Origin: Pirellulales bacterium
GTDB taxonomy: Bacteria > Planctomycetota > Planctomycetia > Pirellulales > Lacipirellulaceae
Direction: 5' to 3'
NCBI GenBank assembly: GCA_020849945.1
Contig: JADZFK010000002.1
Span: 1 to 43,483 of the forward strand
Length of the DNA stretch: 43,483 bases
Shown: positions 34,267 through 41,820 of the stretch, one piece after another
How positions within the stretch are numbered: position 1 is the stretch's first letter
How the letters are laid out: each line of letters begins with the position of its first letter
The notes under the pieces: generated by a model
What the model was told of the DNA's origin: nothing
Database searches by the model: none
The model's input: only the letters and a program-made list of their open reading frames with translations
Position numbers and translations under genes: made by a program

Positions 34267-35388
34267 CTATCCGCCAATCGCTGCACGAATCTCCGCGAGC
34301 ACCTCGGCATCCGATTCCACCTCGAGTCGCGTTTCGAGTGCCACGCGTGCTGGCGACGTCTCGCAGCGTCCGAGCGCCCACGCACTGGCCCCTCGCACCA
34401 CGGGCTCCTCATCGCTCAACCCACGGGCAAGCGCCGCAACAGCCCCCGCCAATGGCCGATTCCCCAGTGCAATCGCCGCGTTCCGCAACAGCCCCCGCCG
34501 ACGTGCCCGCCACAACGGCGTTTGCCGAAACCGCCGTCGAAATGCGGCGTCATCCAATTCAAACAACGCGATTAGATCGACTGGATTCTCCTCCCCACGA
34601 GGCACGAAACCCGCTTCCATCGAACTCGGCGACTTAGAATTCCACGGGCATACTTCCTGGCAAATATCGCAGCCGTACACCCATTCGCCCATGCCGTGGC
34701 GAAGTTCGATCGGAACCTGGTCGCGCAGTTCGATCGTGAGGTAACTAATGCATCGCGTCGCATCCAACACATGCGGCCGAGGAAATGCCTGAGTCGGGCA
34801 GGCGTCTAGGCACGCTCGGCAACTGCCGCAATGATCGGCTTCGAATGCGGTATCGTACTCTAGCGTCACGTCGGTCAGCAGGGCTGCCAAGAAGAACCAA
34901 CTTCCCACCTGGCGATTGATGAGCAACGTGTTCTTGCCGATCCACCCCAACCCCGCAAGCCGCGCGAACTCCCGCTCCAAGATCGGGGCCGTATCGACCA
35001 CGCCGCGAACACGCGCGATCGGCGAATGCCGCACCAGGTACGCACCAAGTTGTTCGAGCCTCGCGTGAATGATGTCGTGGTAATCCGCATCGCCCCAGGC
35101 ATACCGCGACACCCGGCCTTCGCCCGGCCCCGCGCCGGCCGGCCCCGCCGTGTGGTAGTTCATCCCGAGCATGACGATACTTCGCACACCCTCGAGCACA
35201 CGGCCTGGGTCGGCATACGCCTCGCGCCGATTGGCAAGGTACCGCATCTGCCCCGCGTAACCCGCCGCCAGCCATTCATCGAGCCGCGTTACCCCCGCCG
35301 GTGAAACGGCCGGACACACCCCAACGAGCGTAAACCCCAGCTCCGCCGCCCGACGCTTCACCCCAGTTGTTAGCTCCGCTGGCCCCAT
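34267..35388 (-). CDS. queG: Epoxyqueuosine reductase
   Basis: The last step of queuosine synthesis in tRNA: reduction of epoxyqueuosine, dependent on cobalamin and Fe-S clusters. The 373-residue protein has the QueG landmarks: GFTLVGVCPA at the N-terminus, MRYLANRREAYADP, LERE-ARLAGLGWIGKNT, the first 4Fe-4S motif CGSCRACLDACP (about residues 186-197), the second CDICQEVCP (about 237-245), and C-terminal HEAT-like repeats (ALGNRPLAG, GASAWALGRCE). The frame opens at 35520 inside heptamer repeats, so a start at 35388 (MGPAELTTGVKRRAAELGF) is preferred. It probably forms a transcript with dus. Confidence 0.9.
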   Translation of the reverse strand: MGPAELTTGVKRRAAELGFTLVGVCPAVSPAGVTRLDEWLAAGYAGQMRYLANRREAYADPGRVLEGVRSIVMLGMNYHTAGPAGAGPGEGRVSRYAWGDADYHDIIHARLEQLGAYLVRHSPIARVRGVVDTAPILEREFARLAGLGWIGKNTLLINRQVGSWFFLAALLTDVTLEYDTAFEADHCGSCRACLDACPTQAFPRPHVLDATRCISYLTIELRDQVPIELRHGMGEWVYGCDICQEVCPWNSKSPSSMEAGFVPRGEENPVDLIALFELDDAAFRRRFRQTPLWRARRRGLLRNAAIALGNRPLAGAVAALARGLSDEEPVVRGASAWALGRCETSPARVALETRLEVESDAEVLAEIRAAIGG

Positions 35389-35433
35389 CCGTCCCATCCT
35401 AACCATCCCAGCCACGTTCGTGAAACCATGTAA

Positions 35434-35488
35434 GGGTCGAGGGCCGAGGGTCGAGGGCCGGAAAGCAGATTGCGGATTGCGGCTCGCG
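35434..35488. repeat. Two heptamer arrays upstream of queG
   Basis: GGGTCGA, GGGCCGA, GGGTCGA, GGGCCGG (35434-35461), then GATTGCG, GATTGCG, GCTCGCG (35468-35488). Each has an exact 7-bp period with different units. Confidence 0.8.
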
Positions 35489-35611
35489 GTCCCCCTTGTT
35501 GAACTCACCCTCGCCACCAATTAGCCTGGAATAAGGGAACCTGCTCTTCCCCACAGCCACTCCGAAACGCAACGAGCATCCCTCCTTCCAGGAACATAAC
35601 GGGAACCTACC

Positions 35612-36103
35612 ATGAAGCGATTTCTCTCGATTGCCACCCTGGCGTTGATCGCCCTCGCCACGAGCTTTTCTTCACCCGCAGCAGCCCAATGCGGCGGCGC
35701 TTACGGCTACTGGGACGGCGGCTACGGCTACCTCTACAATTCGCTGCGTTACGAAGTTCCGCACTTCGCTGCCTTTCCGCCCGTATATTACAGTGTGCCG
35801 GTGCCACGCACTTACGGCTACAGCCCGTTCGCTTACCCACCCCATGTGATGACTCCCGAAGTCGCGGCCGAAGCTCAGCCGCTAACGATCGACAATCCAT
35901 TCGTGCCCTCCCCGAGCGCCCCCGCCCCCGCAACTTCACCCACCCCAGCCAAGGCCCCTGCCGACCACGCCGCCTCGGCCCCCAACCAACCAGCCCACTC
36001 GATCCAACCGCTGGTCATCATCAATCCGTTCGTCACGCGCGGCCAATCCGCCGCCACCTCGAAACCAACCGCTTCGCGTACTGTCGCCCGCACGGGCGAA
36101 TAG
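35612..36103 (+). CDS. Small secreted planctomycete-type protein
   Basis: A 163-residue protein with a clear signal peptide (MKRFLSIATLALIALATSF, SSPAAAQ). The mature part begins Gly/Tyr-rich (CGGAYGYWDGGYGYLYNSL), then has FPPVYYSVPVPRTYGYSPFAYPP, a segment recalled from hypothetical planctomycete exported proteins. It carries an internal duplication QPLTIDNPFV / QPLVIINPFV (near residues 89-98 and 131-140) separated by Pro/Ala-rich linkers. No enzyme motif is seen; it is probably a cell-surface or matrix protein. GGGAACC precedes the ATG. Function unknown. Confidence 0.7.
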   Translation: MKRFLSIATLALIALATSFSSPAAAQCGGAYGYWDGGYGYLYNSLRYEVPHFAAFPPVYYSVPVPRTYGYSPFAYPPHVMTPEVAAEAQPLTIDNPFVPSPSAPAPATSPTPAKAPADHAASAPNQPAHSIQPLVIINPFVTRGQSAATSKPTASRTVARTGE

Positions 36104-36138
36104 AAACCGCGACCACTTTAACAACTGCACTTTGTCCT

Positions 36139-36163
36139 TTTCACCACAACGACACGACGAAAA
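36139..36163 (+). repeat. Left arm of 9-nt-periodic inverted array (toxin-antitoxin cassette)
   Basis: TTTCACCACAACGACACGAC then GAAAA. The reverse complement of the array at 37274-37306 begins TTTCACCACGATGGCACGGC then GGAAC. It is related to the arms at 6911 and 7421, though with ACGAC instead of ACAGAG. Confidence 0.65.
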
Positions 36164-36235
36164 GGTTGGACGGGAAACTGCGAAGGAACCCGGAAGTTAC
36201 AAGCGACTTTTCCGAGCGGAGATACTCGTTTTCAG

Positions 36236-36256
36236 CCCGAAATCCGAAATTTCGGG
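36236..36256. repeat. Short hairpin upstream of higBA
   Basis: CCCGAAAT and ATTTCGGG form an 8-bp stem around CCGAA. It could terminate a transcript from the left. No T-run follows. Confidence 0.35.
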
Positions 36257-36310
36257 AACGATACTGCCTTGGGGAGTATCTGCGACGCGCATTTTGGCCG
36301 AATTCCTGAT

Positions 36311-36339
36311 TTGACAATATATCGTATCCGATATATCCT
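36311..36339 (+). promoter_or_regulatory. Promoter with embedded operator palindrome for the higBA module
   Basis: TTGACA (36311-36316) and TATCCT (36334-36339) are separated by 17 bp. The perfect palindrome ATATATCG-TATC-CGATATAT (36317-36336) fills the spacer and enters the -10 box. Self-repression by the downstream XRE antitoxin is a natural inference. Confidence 0.65.
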
Positions 36340-36362
36340 CTAATTAGGTGAGAGCTCCCGAG

Positions 36363-36745
36363 ATGGCGAAACAGCAGGGAAGCAAATCAGACGAGCCATC
36401 GCGGAAACCACTGGCTTGGCTGCACGGCGAGATCAAAACTCCACCATTTACGGCCACAGGACGACAGGAAGCTGGAATGCTTCTGCGGCTACTTCAAGAA
36501 GGTGAGCAGTTGGGCATGCCGCAATCGGAACAATTGCCGAACGTAGGCCGGCGTTGCGGCGCGCTGCGAGTACGAGACGCGGAACACAATTGGCGGATCA
36601 TGTATCGTGCCGACTCAGATGCGATTCTCTGGTGCTCGATGTGTACTCGAAGAAGACACTTAAGATACCGGATGAAGTTATCAAACGTTGTAAGGATCGA
36701 TTGAGCCACTACGACGAGGCGGCAAGGGCCGCAAAAAAGAAATAG
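36363..36745 (+). pseudogene. HigB/Gp49-like toxin, frameshifted
   Basis: An RNase toxin of the RelE/HigB fold (Gp49-like, DUF891). The N-terminal frame from the ATG at 36363 reads PLAWLHGEIKTPPFTATGR, LLRLLQEGEQLGMPQS, LRVRDAEHNWRIMYRADSD AI, then loses the family pattern after residue 88 and stops at 36704. The family's ending (DVYSKKTLKIPDEVIKRC, KDRLSHYDEAA) continues in another frame to 36745. A duplicated CT at 36627-36630 (ATTCTCTGG instead of ATTCTGG) restores a continuous protein if removed. It is therefore probably inactivated, or a sequencing error. A GTG at 36348 is an alternative start. It precedes the intact antitoxin by 17 nt. Confidence 0.75.
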
Positions 36746-36762
36746 GTGCGAAGGTCAGAACG

Positions 36763-37134
36763 ATGGATACTGCTAAACGCAAGGCTATTGAAGCTGCTGG
36801 CTGGAAGGTTGGCGACGCTGCTGACTTCCTGGAAATGGACAGTGAGGAGCGTCAGTTGCTCGATGCCCGAGTGAAACTCGCATTGGCAATTCGGCAGCAG
36901 CGGCAGGCTCATGGACTGACCCAGAAGGACCTTAGTTCAAAGCTGAAGACAACTCAGCCGCGCGTGGCCAAGATTGAACGAGCCGCATCCGATGTTTCGA
37001 TGGATCAACTCATCCGGGCATTTGCGGCCGCTGGGGGCAAATTTGTCATTCGCACCAGCAAAGCTAAAGCAACCAAGGGGAAAAGTGGGGCGAAGAAGTG
37101 TGATGTTGTGTTGGAGGTCCTGGCCTCGCGTTAG
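36763..37134 (+). CDS. higA: XRE-family antitoxin (HigA-like)
   Basis: The antidote and probable repressor of the neighbouring toxin. The 123-residue protein has an N-terminal KAIEAAGWKVGDAADFLEMD region and a helix-turn-helix near residues 43-75 (RQQRQAHGLTQKDLSSKLKT, TQPRVAKIERAASDVSMDQL), in the pattern of HigA-type antitoxins paired with Gp49-like toxins. It is intact, in contrast to the toxin. It is bounded downstream by the right inverted arm at 37274-37306. The symbol is used for the family; specificity is inferred. Confidence 0.82.
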   Translation: MDTAKRKAIEAAGWKVGDAADFLEMDSEERQLLDARVKLALAIRQQRQAHGLTQKDLSSKLKTTQPRVAKIERAASDVSMDQLIRAFAAAGGKFVIRTSKAKATKGKSGAKKCDVVLEVLASR

Positions 37135-37454
37135 AACCCGAAAGCGAAGACTCTCTCGTGCCTTCGATAACCGGGGAAGCCCCAGTTTTGCTAGAGACAA
37201 TCGCACAAACAATGGGCCATGAGCGCCGTCTATTAGCCGCGACAGCGTCTCATAACCAGTGTTTGAAAGGAATGCGGAGTGTTCCGCCGTGCCATCGTGG
37301 TGAAACTTGCTGTTGAACTTCTTACAGCAACGCAAGCGATAGCACTGCTAGCGGCTCGTTCGGCCTGGACGAAAACCGGACAACCGCTATCCTTGCGGTC
37401 CCGGCTTTTCCTCATCTCGCCTCGAACGGCTTTGGCCGCAAAGGAACCTCGCGG
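37135..37454. other. Gene-free stretch after the antitoxin
   Basis: It contains the right arm of the toxin-antitoxin cassette (37274-37306) and otherwise no gene. AAAGGAACC close to 37440 is the probable ribosome-binding site of the next gene. Confidence 0.5.
37274..37306 (-). repeat. Right arm of 9-nt-periodic inverted array (toxin-antitoxin cassette)
   Basis: GCGGAGTGTTCCGCCGTGCC followed by ATCGTGGTGAAAC, the reverse complement of a TTTCACCACGATGGCACGGC-type arm. It lies 139 bp after the antitoxin stop. Confidence 0.65.
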
Positions 37455-38429
37455 ATGAAACGACTTCATCCGAACGCGATTCTCACCACTCGGTGCGCCT
37501 TTATGGTGTGCCTGTTGGTGGCAGGGTGCCAATCCACCTCGGTGAATAGCACCGGAAATCCTTTCTTAGCGCCCAGCCGCGTGCCGCCCCCTTCCACGCG
37601 ATCTCTTGCTCCGGGTCAGGCTCAGCCGTACTACCAGGGCGATCCGCTGCCCGTTATGCAAACCTCCTCGCAGCCAAGCCCGAGCACCCCACTAAACTCC
37701 TCAACGGCAAGCACCCTGTCGGCAAGTGGCCGCTCGCTTCAGTGGGGAAACAACGTGCCCGCCGCCACAACGGCAACGTGGCCCGCCGCAGCGGCCGCCC
37801 ATTCGCCGCTCATTGCAAGCGGCACCGATTCCCCGGTGGCCGTGCCCACCGACACGCAAGAACTGCGATTCCCTTTGCCAACCACCCCGCCCGCCGACTC
37901 GCTCGCGGCAACCGCCACGCCAACGAACGCCGGCGTTCAACCGATCGAAACGCTGCCTGCCACCGCCGAGGTTTCGCAGTCTGATCCATCGCACGTTTCA
38001 GCGACTCACACCGGCATAGCGCTCGCCTCGTACACAAGCGCCCCAATGAATGCGATGGCATTGCCGCCTCAACCGGGCGCGATACCAAACTCGCCGCCGC
38101 CGGTCGAATCGCCTTGGCGATCGCCAAGCCTTGCCGCTACCGCGCCACCGCCAGGCTACTTGGTGCCGCCGGCCTCGTCGGGTGCAAACATGCAGGTCGC
38201 CGCGCTCCCAGCCACCCAACCGAGTTTGTTCGCAGGGGCCGCACCCACCGCACCGCAGCCGCCATTTGTGCCGATCGCACTACCCAGTAATCCGATGGCC
38301 GTTCAACTCCGCGCGGTCCCCTCGCCCTCTCCACAACCCGGCGACCCGGCGCCACGCGTGCGCTTCCCAACTTACGATGTGCCGCAATCCGCCAACGACG
38401 GCTTCCGCCCTCGCTCCACCATGCGATAA
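37455..38429 (+). CDS. Proline-rich lipoprotein of unknown function
   Basis: A 324-residue protein with a lipoprotein signal: MKRLHPNAILTTRCAFMVCL, LVAGC, where the Cys near residue 25 is the lipidation site. The rest is almost entirely Pro/Ala/Ser/Thr-rich and of low complexity, without a recognisable domain. It is probably anchored to a membrane, with an extended chain. The ATG at 37455 follows AAAGGAACCTCGCGG. The low-complexity frame is supported as coding by the signal and the length. Nothing in the neighbourhood suggests its role. Confidence 0.65.
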   Translation: MKRLHPNAILTTRCAFMVCLLVAGCQSTSVNSTGNPFLAPSRVPPPSTRSLAPGQAQPYYQGDPLPVMQTSSQPSPSTPLNSSTASTLSASGRSLQWGNNVPAATTATWPAAAAAHSPLIASGTDSPVAVPTDTQELRFPLPTTPPADSLAATATPTNAGVQPIETLPATAEVSQSDPSHVSATHTGIALASYTSAPMNAMALPPQPGAIPNSPPPVESPWRSPSLAATAPPPGYLVPPASSGANMQVAALPATQPSLFAGAAPTAPQPPFVPIALPSNPMAVQLRAVPSPSPQPGDPAPRVRFPTYDVPQSANDGFRPRSTMR

Positions 38430-38464
38430 CCGCGGCATGAACTTGCACAGCCTGCAATCAGGTT

Positions 38465-38541
38465 GTGGCCGCGAGCCGAGCGGCCCTGACGAATGACGAA
38501 TGACGGAGTTCGGTCGTTCGTCATTCGGGAATTCGTCATTC
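38465..38541. repeat. GC hairpin plus GAATGAC heptamer module, copy 2
   Basis: The hairpin GGCCGC-GAGCCGA-GCGGCC followed by CTGAC and GAATGAC twice (38491-38504), then CGTTCGTCATTCGGGAATTC. The same modules lie in inverse order at 14727-14802. Confidence 0.6.
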
Positions 38542-38543
38542 GC

Positions 38544-39227
38544 TCACGGTCCGCTCAGCATCGCGTCGCGAATCGCCTTCGCCAACTCTTCCACCGTGTA
38601 GATTCGATTCGTGGGTGCGTTGAGGTTCTGCCCGCCGGGTACGCCCGCCATCATGCCGCCCAACTTGCTTCCGCCTCGGGTCGTCGCCAGGTACTCGACC
38701 AGCTTGTCGCCGCCCTTGTCTTGCGACAAATCCCGAATCAACTGCTCCCCTCGCGGGATCGTGCTCAGCCGATCGAGGTGAGCAAAACCGCCGGGCGTTC
38801 GACCAACCTTTCTCATAAACTGGCGGCCTGCCGGTTTTGTAAGTTCTCGCACCAGAAATGAATCCTTTGCCAAACCGCGCTCGATAATCGCGGCCCCGTT
38901 TGGCACTTCAACCCGCGCCAGCTTGAGCTTGCCAAGCACCGTGGTAATCTGCGATCGCGTGATGAGGTCTCCAGGCTCGTACCCCGGCTGTGCCGCAAAC
39001 CAAGCTTCAACGGCCCGAATCACCGCTTCTACGCTCGGTTTTGCCGCCGGAACCTGCCCACCACACACCCGGGCCACCCCCAAGGCAACTAACACCACGC
39101 CAGCAATCCGAACGCGATCCCAACGATTTTTCCGTGCCGCCCCGCGAACCGGCTCGCAAATTGCTGTGTCTGAAGGGCACCTCGACGCCGTCAAGCCTGG
39201 CAAAATAGGCAAACTACTTTCGCTCAT
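38544..39227 (-). CDS. Planctomycete-type exported protein of unknown function
   Basis: A 227-residue protein from the ATG at 39227 (MSESSLPILPGLTASRC). A hydrophobic segment near residues 41-56 (IAGVVLVALGVARVCGG) may be a signal anchor. The rest is charged, with GKLKLARVEVPNGAAIIER, RTPGGFAHLDRLSTIPRGEQ, GGDKLVEYLATTRGGSKLG and a C-terminal TVEELAKAI helix. The frame extends to 39302, but the inner ATG is preceded by AGGGTGCTGCG. No known domain was recognised. The downstream space carries the hairpin/heptamer module. Confidence 0.6.
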   Translation of the reverse strand: MSESSLPILPGLTASRCPSDTAICEPVRGAARKNRWDRVRIAGVVLVALGVARVCGGQVPAAKPSVEAVIRAVEAWFAAQPGYEPGDLITRSQITTVLGKLKLARVEVPNGAAIIERGLAKDSFLVRELTKPAGRQFMRKVGRTPGGFAHLDRLSTIPRGEQLIRDLSQDKGGDKLVEYLATTRGGSKLGGMMAGVPGGQNLNAPTNRIYTVEELAKAIRDAMLSGP

Positions 39228-39373
39228 CGCAGCACCCTGGCACGAAAGAAAAAAACTGAATCGGCGAAGCAAACAAAAAAGGCCAGAAATCGGCCTGCCC
39301 ACAAACTGCTTCTCAGCAACGATTTAGCTCCCCCACTCCTTCCTCTTCGGCACGACTCACAGCCCCTCAACAA

Positions 39374-39402
39374 TTGAATTTACGGGCCTGCTCCGTTACA
39401 CT
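39374..39402 (+). promoter_or_regulatory. Probable promoter of the small zinc-ribbon gene
   Basis: TTGAAT (39374-39379) and TACACT (39397-39402) with a 17-bp spacer, about 67 bp upstream of the start codon. Confidence 0.5.
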
Positions 39403-39468
39403 GATATTGCCATTTAGGACGGTTGGTCGCGAACTCGCGCGGGTTAATCTGGTATAGGAGATGCCGAA

Positions 39469-39750
39469 ATGTCGCGTAGCACCTACTTCGTTCAGGAATG
39501 CCCCACCTGCGGAAGAAACCTTCAAATCCGCATCATGTATCTCGGCAAGCAAGTGGTTTGCCAACACTGCAGCGCCCGGTTCGAGGCCTACGACCCCTCC
39601 TCGGCCAGCTATTCGCCGCCACCCTCGGGTCTTACGCTTTTGGAACGGGCCGAACAACTGCTCCAATCGGCTAGCTCTTCCCAACTCGGCATCCCGGTTG
39701 GCACCGGAGCATCCGTCGATTCCGACGTTCTGCCCCTACGCCCTCGCTAG
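39469..39750 (+). CDS. Small zinc-ribbon protein
   Basis: A 93-residue protein with a zinc ribbon: CPTCGRNLQIRIMYLGKQVV followed by CQHCSARFEA (Cys pairs near residues 11-14 and 31-34). The C-terminal half is Ser/Pro-rich, with a short helix LLERAEQLLQ. Proteins with this CPxCG...LGKxVxCxxC arrangement are common in planctomycetes as stand-alone ribbons or at the N-terminus of longer proteins. It may bind a nucleic acid or protein partner. AGGAG lies upstream of the ATG. Function unknown. Confidence 0.68.
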   Translation: MSRSTYFVQECPTCGRNLQIRIMYLGKQVVCQHCSARFEAYDPSSASYSPPPSGLTLLERAEQLLQSASSSQLGIPVGTGASVDSDVLPLRPR

Positions 39751-39828
39751 CCCCTGCCCAATAATCGCCATCGGTTCCCTTTAGCGGCGGGCTTCCTGCC
39801 CGCCTTCCGAACCGATAATCTAAGCCGC

Positions 39829-41118
39829 TCAATTAACACCCTCCACGATCTGCCGCAGTTCCTCAAAGAACCGCGGAAACGTCTTCTCCACACACCGCGG
39901 GTTGGCGATCTGAACGCCCGCGATTCGCAACCCCGCCAGGGCGAAGCTCATCGCCATCCGGTGATCGTTGTAGGTTTCAATCGTCGCGCCGCGCGGTCGG
40001 CCCGGTGCGATCCGAAGCCCATCCGGCCATTCCTCCACTTCCCCGCCTAGCTTCCGCAACTCGCTCGCCACGGCCGCCAGTCGGTCGGTTTCTTTGTGGC
40101 GAATGTGACCGACGTTGCGAATCGTCGTCGGCCCCGCGGCAAACAGCGCCACCACGGCCAGCGTCTGCACCGTGTCGCTGATCGCGTTCATATCCACTTC
40201 AATGCCCGTCAGCGGCCCGCCTACCACCGTCATCGCGTCCGACTCTCGACGCACCTCGCAACCCATCCGCTCCAGGCATTCCACAAAGGCCACATCCCCT
40301 TGCAAACTGTTGGCCGAAAGGCCCTCGACCGTCACCTCGCCGCCCGTCACGGCGGCCGCCGCCCAAAAATAACTAGCCGCCGAAGCATCCGGCTCAATCG
40401 CGTACGGATGGGGCGAATACGTTTGTGGCGCCGCCACGACAAACTTCGAACGTGTCGAATCCACCTCCACCCGCACTCCGAACGCACGCATCACTTCGAG
40501 CGTCATCATCACGTACGGCACCGAGACCAGCGTGCCTCGCACAGCCAGCTCAACCGACGTTCGCGCCGCCGGCGCTGCCATCAGCACGGCACTTAGGAAC
40601 TGGCTTGAAATATCTCCGCCCACCGTGGCCGTGCCGCCCGCCAAGCCGTTCGCATGAATCACGATCGGCGGGCAGCCGCTGCCCAACTCGCTCGTCGCCC
40701 GCGCTCCTAACTGATTCAGCGTGTCCAGCAAATCCGCGACGGGCCGCTCGCGCATCCGCGCCACCCCATCCAACCGAAACGAACCGTGCCCAAGCGTTGC
40801 AAGCGCCGTGAGGAATCGGATCGTCGTCCCACTATTGGCACAAAACAAGTCGGCCTCCAACGCCGGCACCTGGCCCCCCGCACCCCGCACCACCAGCGTC
40901 CGCCCTTCCTCGCGCGACTCCACCGCAATCCCCAGCCGCCCCAACCCCTCGATCATCACGCGGGTATCTTCGCTATCGAGCGCCCCCGTAAGGGTTGAAT
41001 CCCCCTCGGCCAGCGCAGCGCACACCAGCGCTCGGTTCGTGATGCTCTTCGAACCTGGCGGACGAATTCGCCCACAAACGGGCTTGGCAACGGGGTTGAT
41101 TGGCAGTAGATCGCTCAT
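39829..41118 (-). CDS. aroA: 3-phosphoshikimate 1-carboxyvinyltransferase (EPSP synthase)
   Basis: Joins phosphoenolpyruvate to shikimate-3-phosphate in the shikimate pathway for aromatic amino acids. The 429-residue protein shows RPPGSKSITNRALVCAALAE at residues 19-38, ANSGTTIRFLTALA near 94 (the NxGT loop), MRERPVADLLDTLNQLG near 121, DSTRSKFVV, RHKETDRL and TYNDHRMAMSFALAG near the C-terminus, all standard. The glycine of the NxGT loop is kept. The gene stands alone, with no other aro genes near it, and its start lies about 100 bp from a MITE-like element. Length is normal. Confidence 0.93.
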   Translation of the reverse strand: MSDLLPINPVAKPVCGRIRPPGSKSITNRALVCAALAEGDSTLTGALDSEDTRVMIEGLGRLGIAVESREEGRTLVVRGAGGQVPALEADLFCANSGTTIRFLTALATLGHGSFRLDGVARMRERPVADLLDTLNQLGARATSELGSGCPPIVIHANGLAGGTATVGGDISSQFLSAVLMAAPAARTSVELAVRGTLVSVPYVMMTLEVMRAFGVRVEVDSTRSKFVVAAPQTYSPHPYAIEPDASAASYFWAAAAVTGGEVTVEGLSANSLQGDVAFVECLERMGCEVRRESDAMTVVGGPLTGIEVDMNAISDTVQTLAVVALFAAGPTTIRNVGHIRHKETDRLAAVASELRKLGGEVEEWPDGLRIAPGRPRGATIETYNDHRMAMSFALAGLRIAGVQIANPRCVEKTFPRFFEELRQIVEGVN

Positions 41119-41224
41119 CGGTTTGCGCCCTTGGCTCGAACGCTTACAACAAAAGCGTCATTGAACAGCGGATCCATCATTATCCAATAATCCACACCCC
41201 CCGCGAGCCCCCCTCGGTTCCCTC

Positions 41225-41354
41225 AGGGCCGATCCGTTATTCATCTTCGGGGACAGACCCGAAGCGTCTGCGAGGGAATGTCTGCTTTTTCCCTCGCCGA
41301 CCCCTAGGGCTGGTTTCCAAACCACTCGCCCAATTTGAATAAAGGATCGGCCCT
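41225..41354. mobile_element. MITE-like element, copy 2
   Basis: A 130-bp element with terminal inverted repeats: AGGGCCGATCCGTTATTCA at the left and TTGAATAAAGGATCGGCCCT at the right. The interior matches copy 1 at 1777-1919, including CCCGAAGCGTCTGCGAGGGA. No transposase and no clear target-site duplication. It lies between aroA and the tmRNA promoter. Confidence 0.7.
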
Positions 41355-41373
41355 ACCCCGGGGTAAAGCTCAC

Positions 41374-41402
41374 TTTTCCAGAGCACGCGGCCGACCTATA
41401 AT
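41374..41402 (+). promoter_or_regulatory. Probable promoter of the tmRNA gene
   Basis: A consensus TATAAT at 41397-41402 lies 32 bp before the mature 5' end, with TTTTCC at 41374-41379 as a weak -35 box at 17 bp. Confidence 0.55.
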
Positions 41403-41434
41403 CAAAGATCGTTTACCACACGACTGCTACATTT

Positions 41435-41793
41435 GGGGGCGAACTGGGTTCGACCGGATCCGTGCAGCGCGCGTGGCGTGTCGTGGTTGATCAGTGGTCC
41501 ACGTAAAAAGCTGATCACAATGACAATTGCCAACAGCAATTACGCTCTGGCTGCCTAATTAACGGCTGCCCGGGCTGAGGACTGCCGCCAGAGCGGTCCA
41601 AAAGCCCGTCACTAATTCTGGCTCGTTGCAGGTCATCGCCCGGTACGCCCGCGACTAAAAACCGTTCCAGGCTGGCCGCCAAGTAACCCGGTCGACAGGG
41701 GTGCCGGGCGGCGAGATCAAACAGTTTCGACTACACACGTAGAAGCGAGCGTGAATCGATCACGGCACGCGGGTTCGACTCCCGCCGCCTCCA
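41435..41793 (+). ncRNA. ssrA: Transfer-messenger RNA
   Basis: Rescues ribosomes stalled on messages without a stop codon and tags the unfinished protein for proteolysis. The 5' end GGGGGCG pairs with CGCCTCC near the 3' end as a 7-bp acceptor stem with one G-U pair, and GCGGGTTCGACTCCCGC is the T arm. The tag frame reads ANSNYALAA followed by TAA (codons GCC AAC AGC AAT TAC GCT CTG GCT GCC), close to the ANDENYALAA of other bacteria. The discriminator A at 41793 is followed by TTTT, so CCA is added after transcription. It is a one-piece form of about 359 nt. Confidence 0.95.
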
Positions 41794-41820
41794 TTTTCTA
41801 TTTCTTTACAAGATTTAGAG

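Noticed and set aside
39829..41118. Unusual EPSP synthase active site
   Set aside because: The NSGTT loop is normal for many bacteria; the conserved glycine is present, so nothing special can be claimed.
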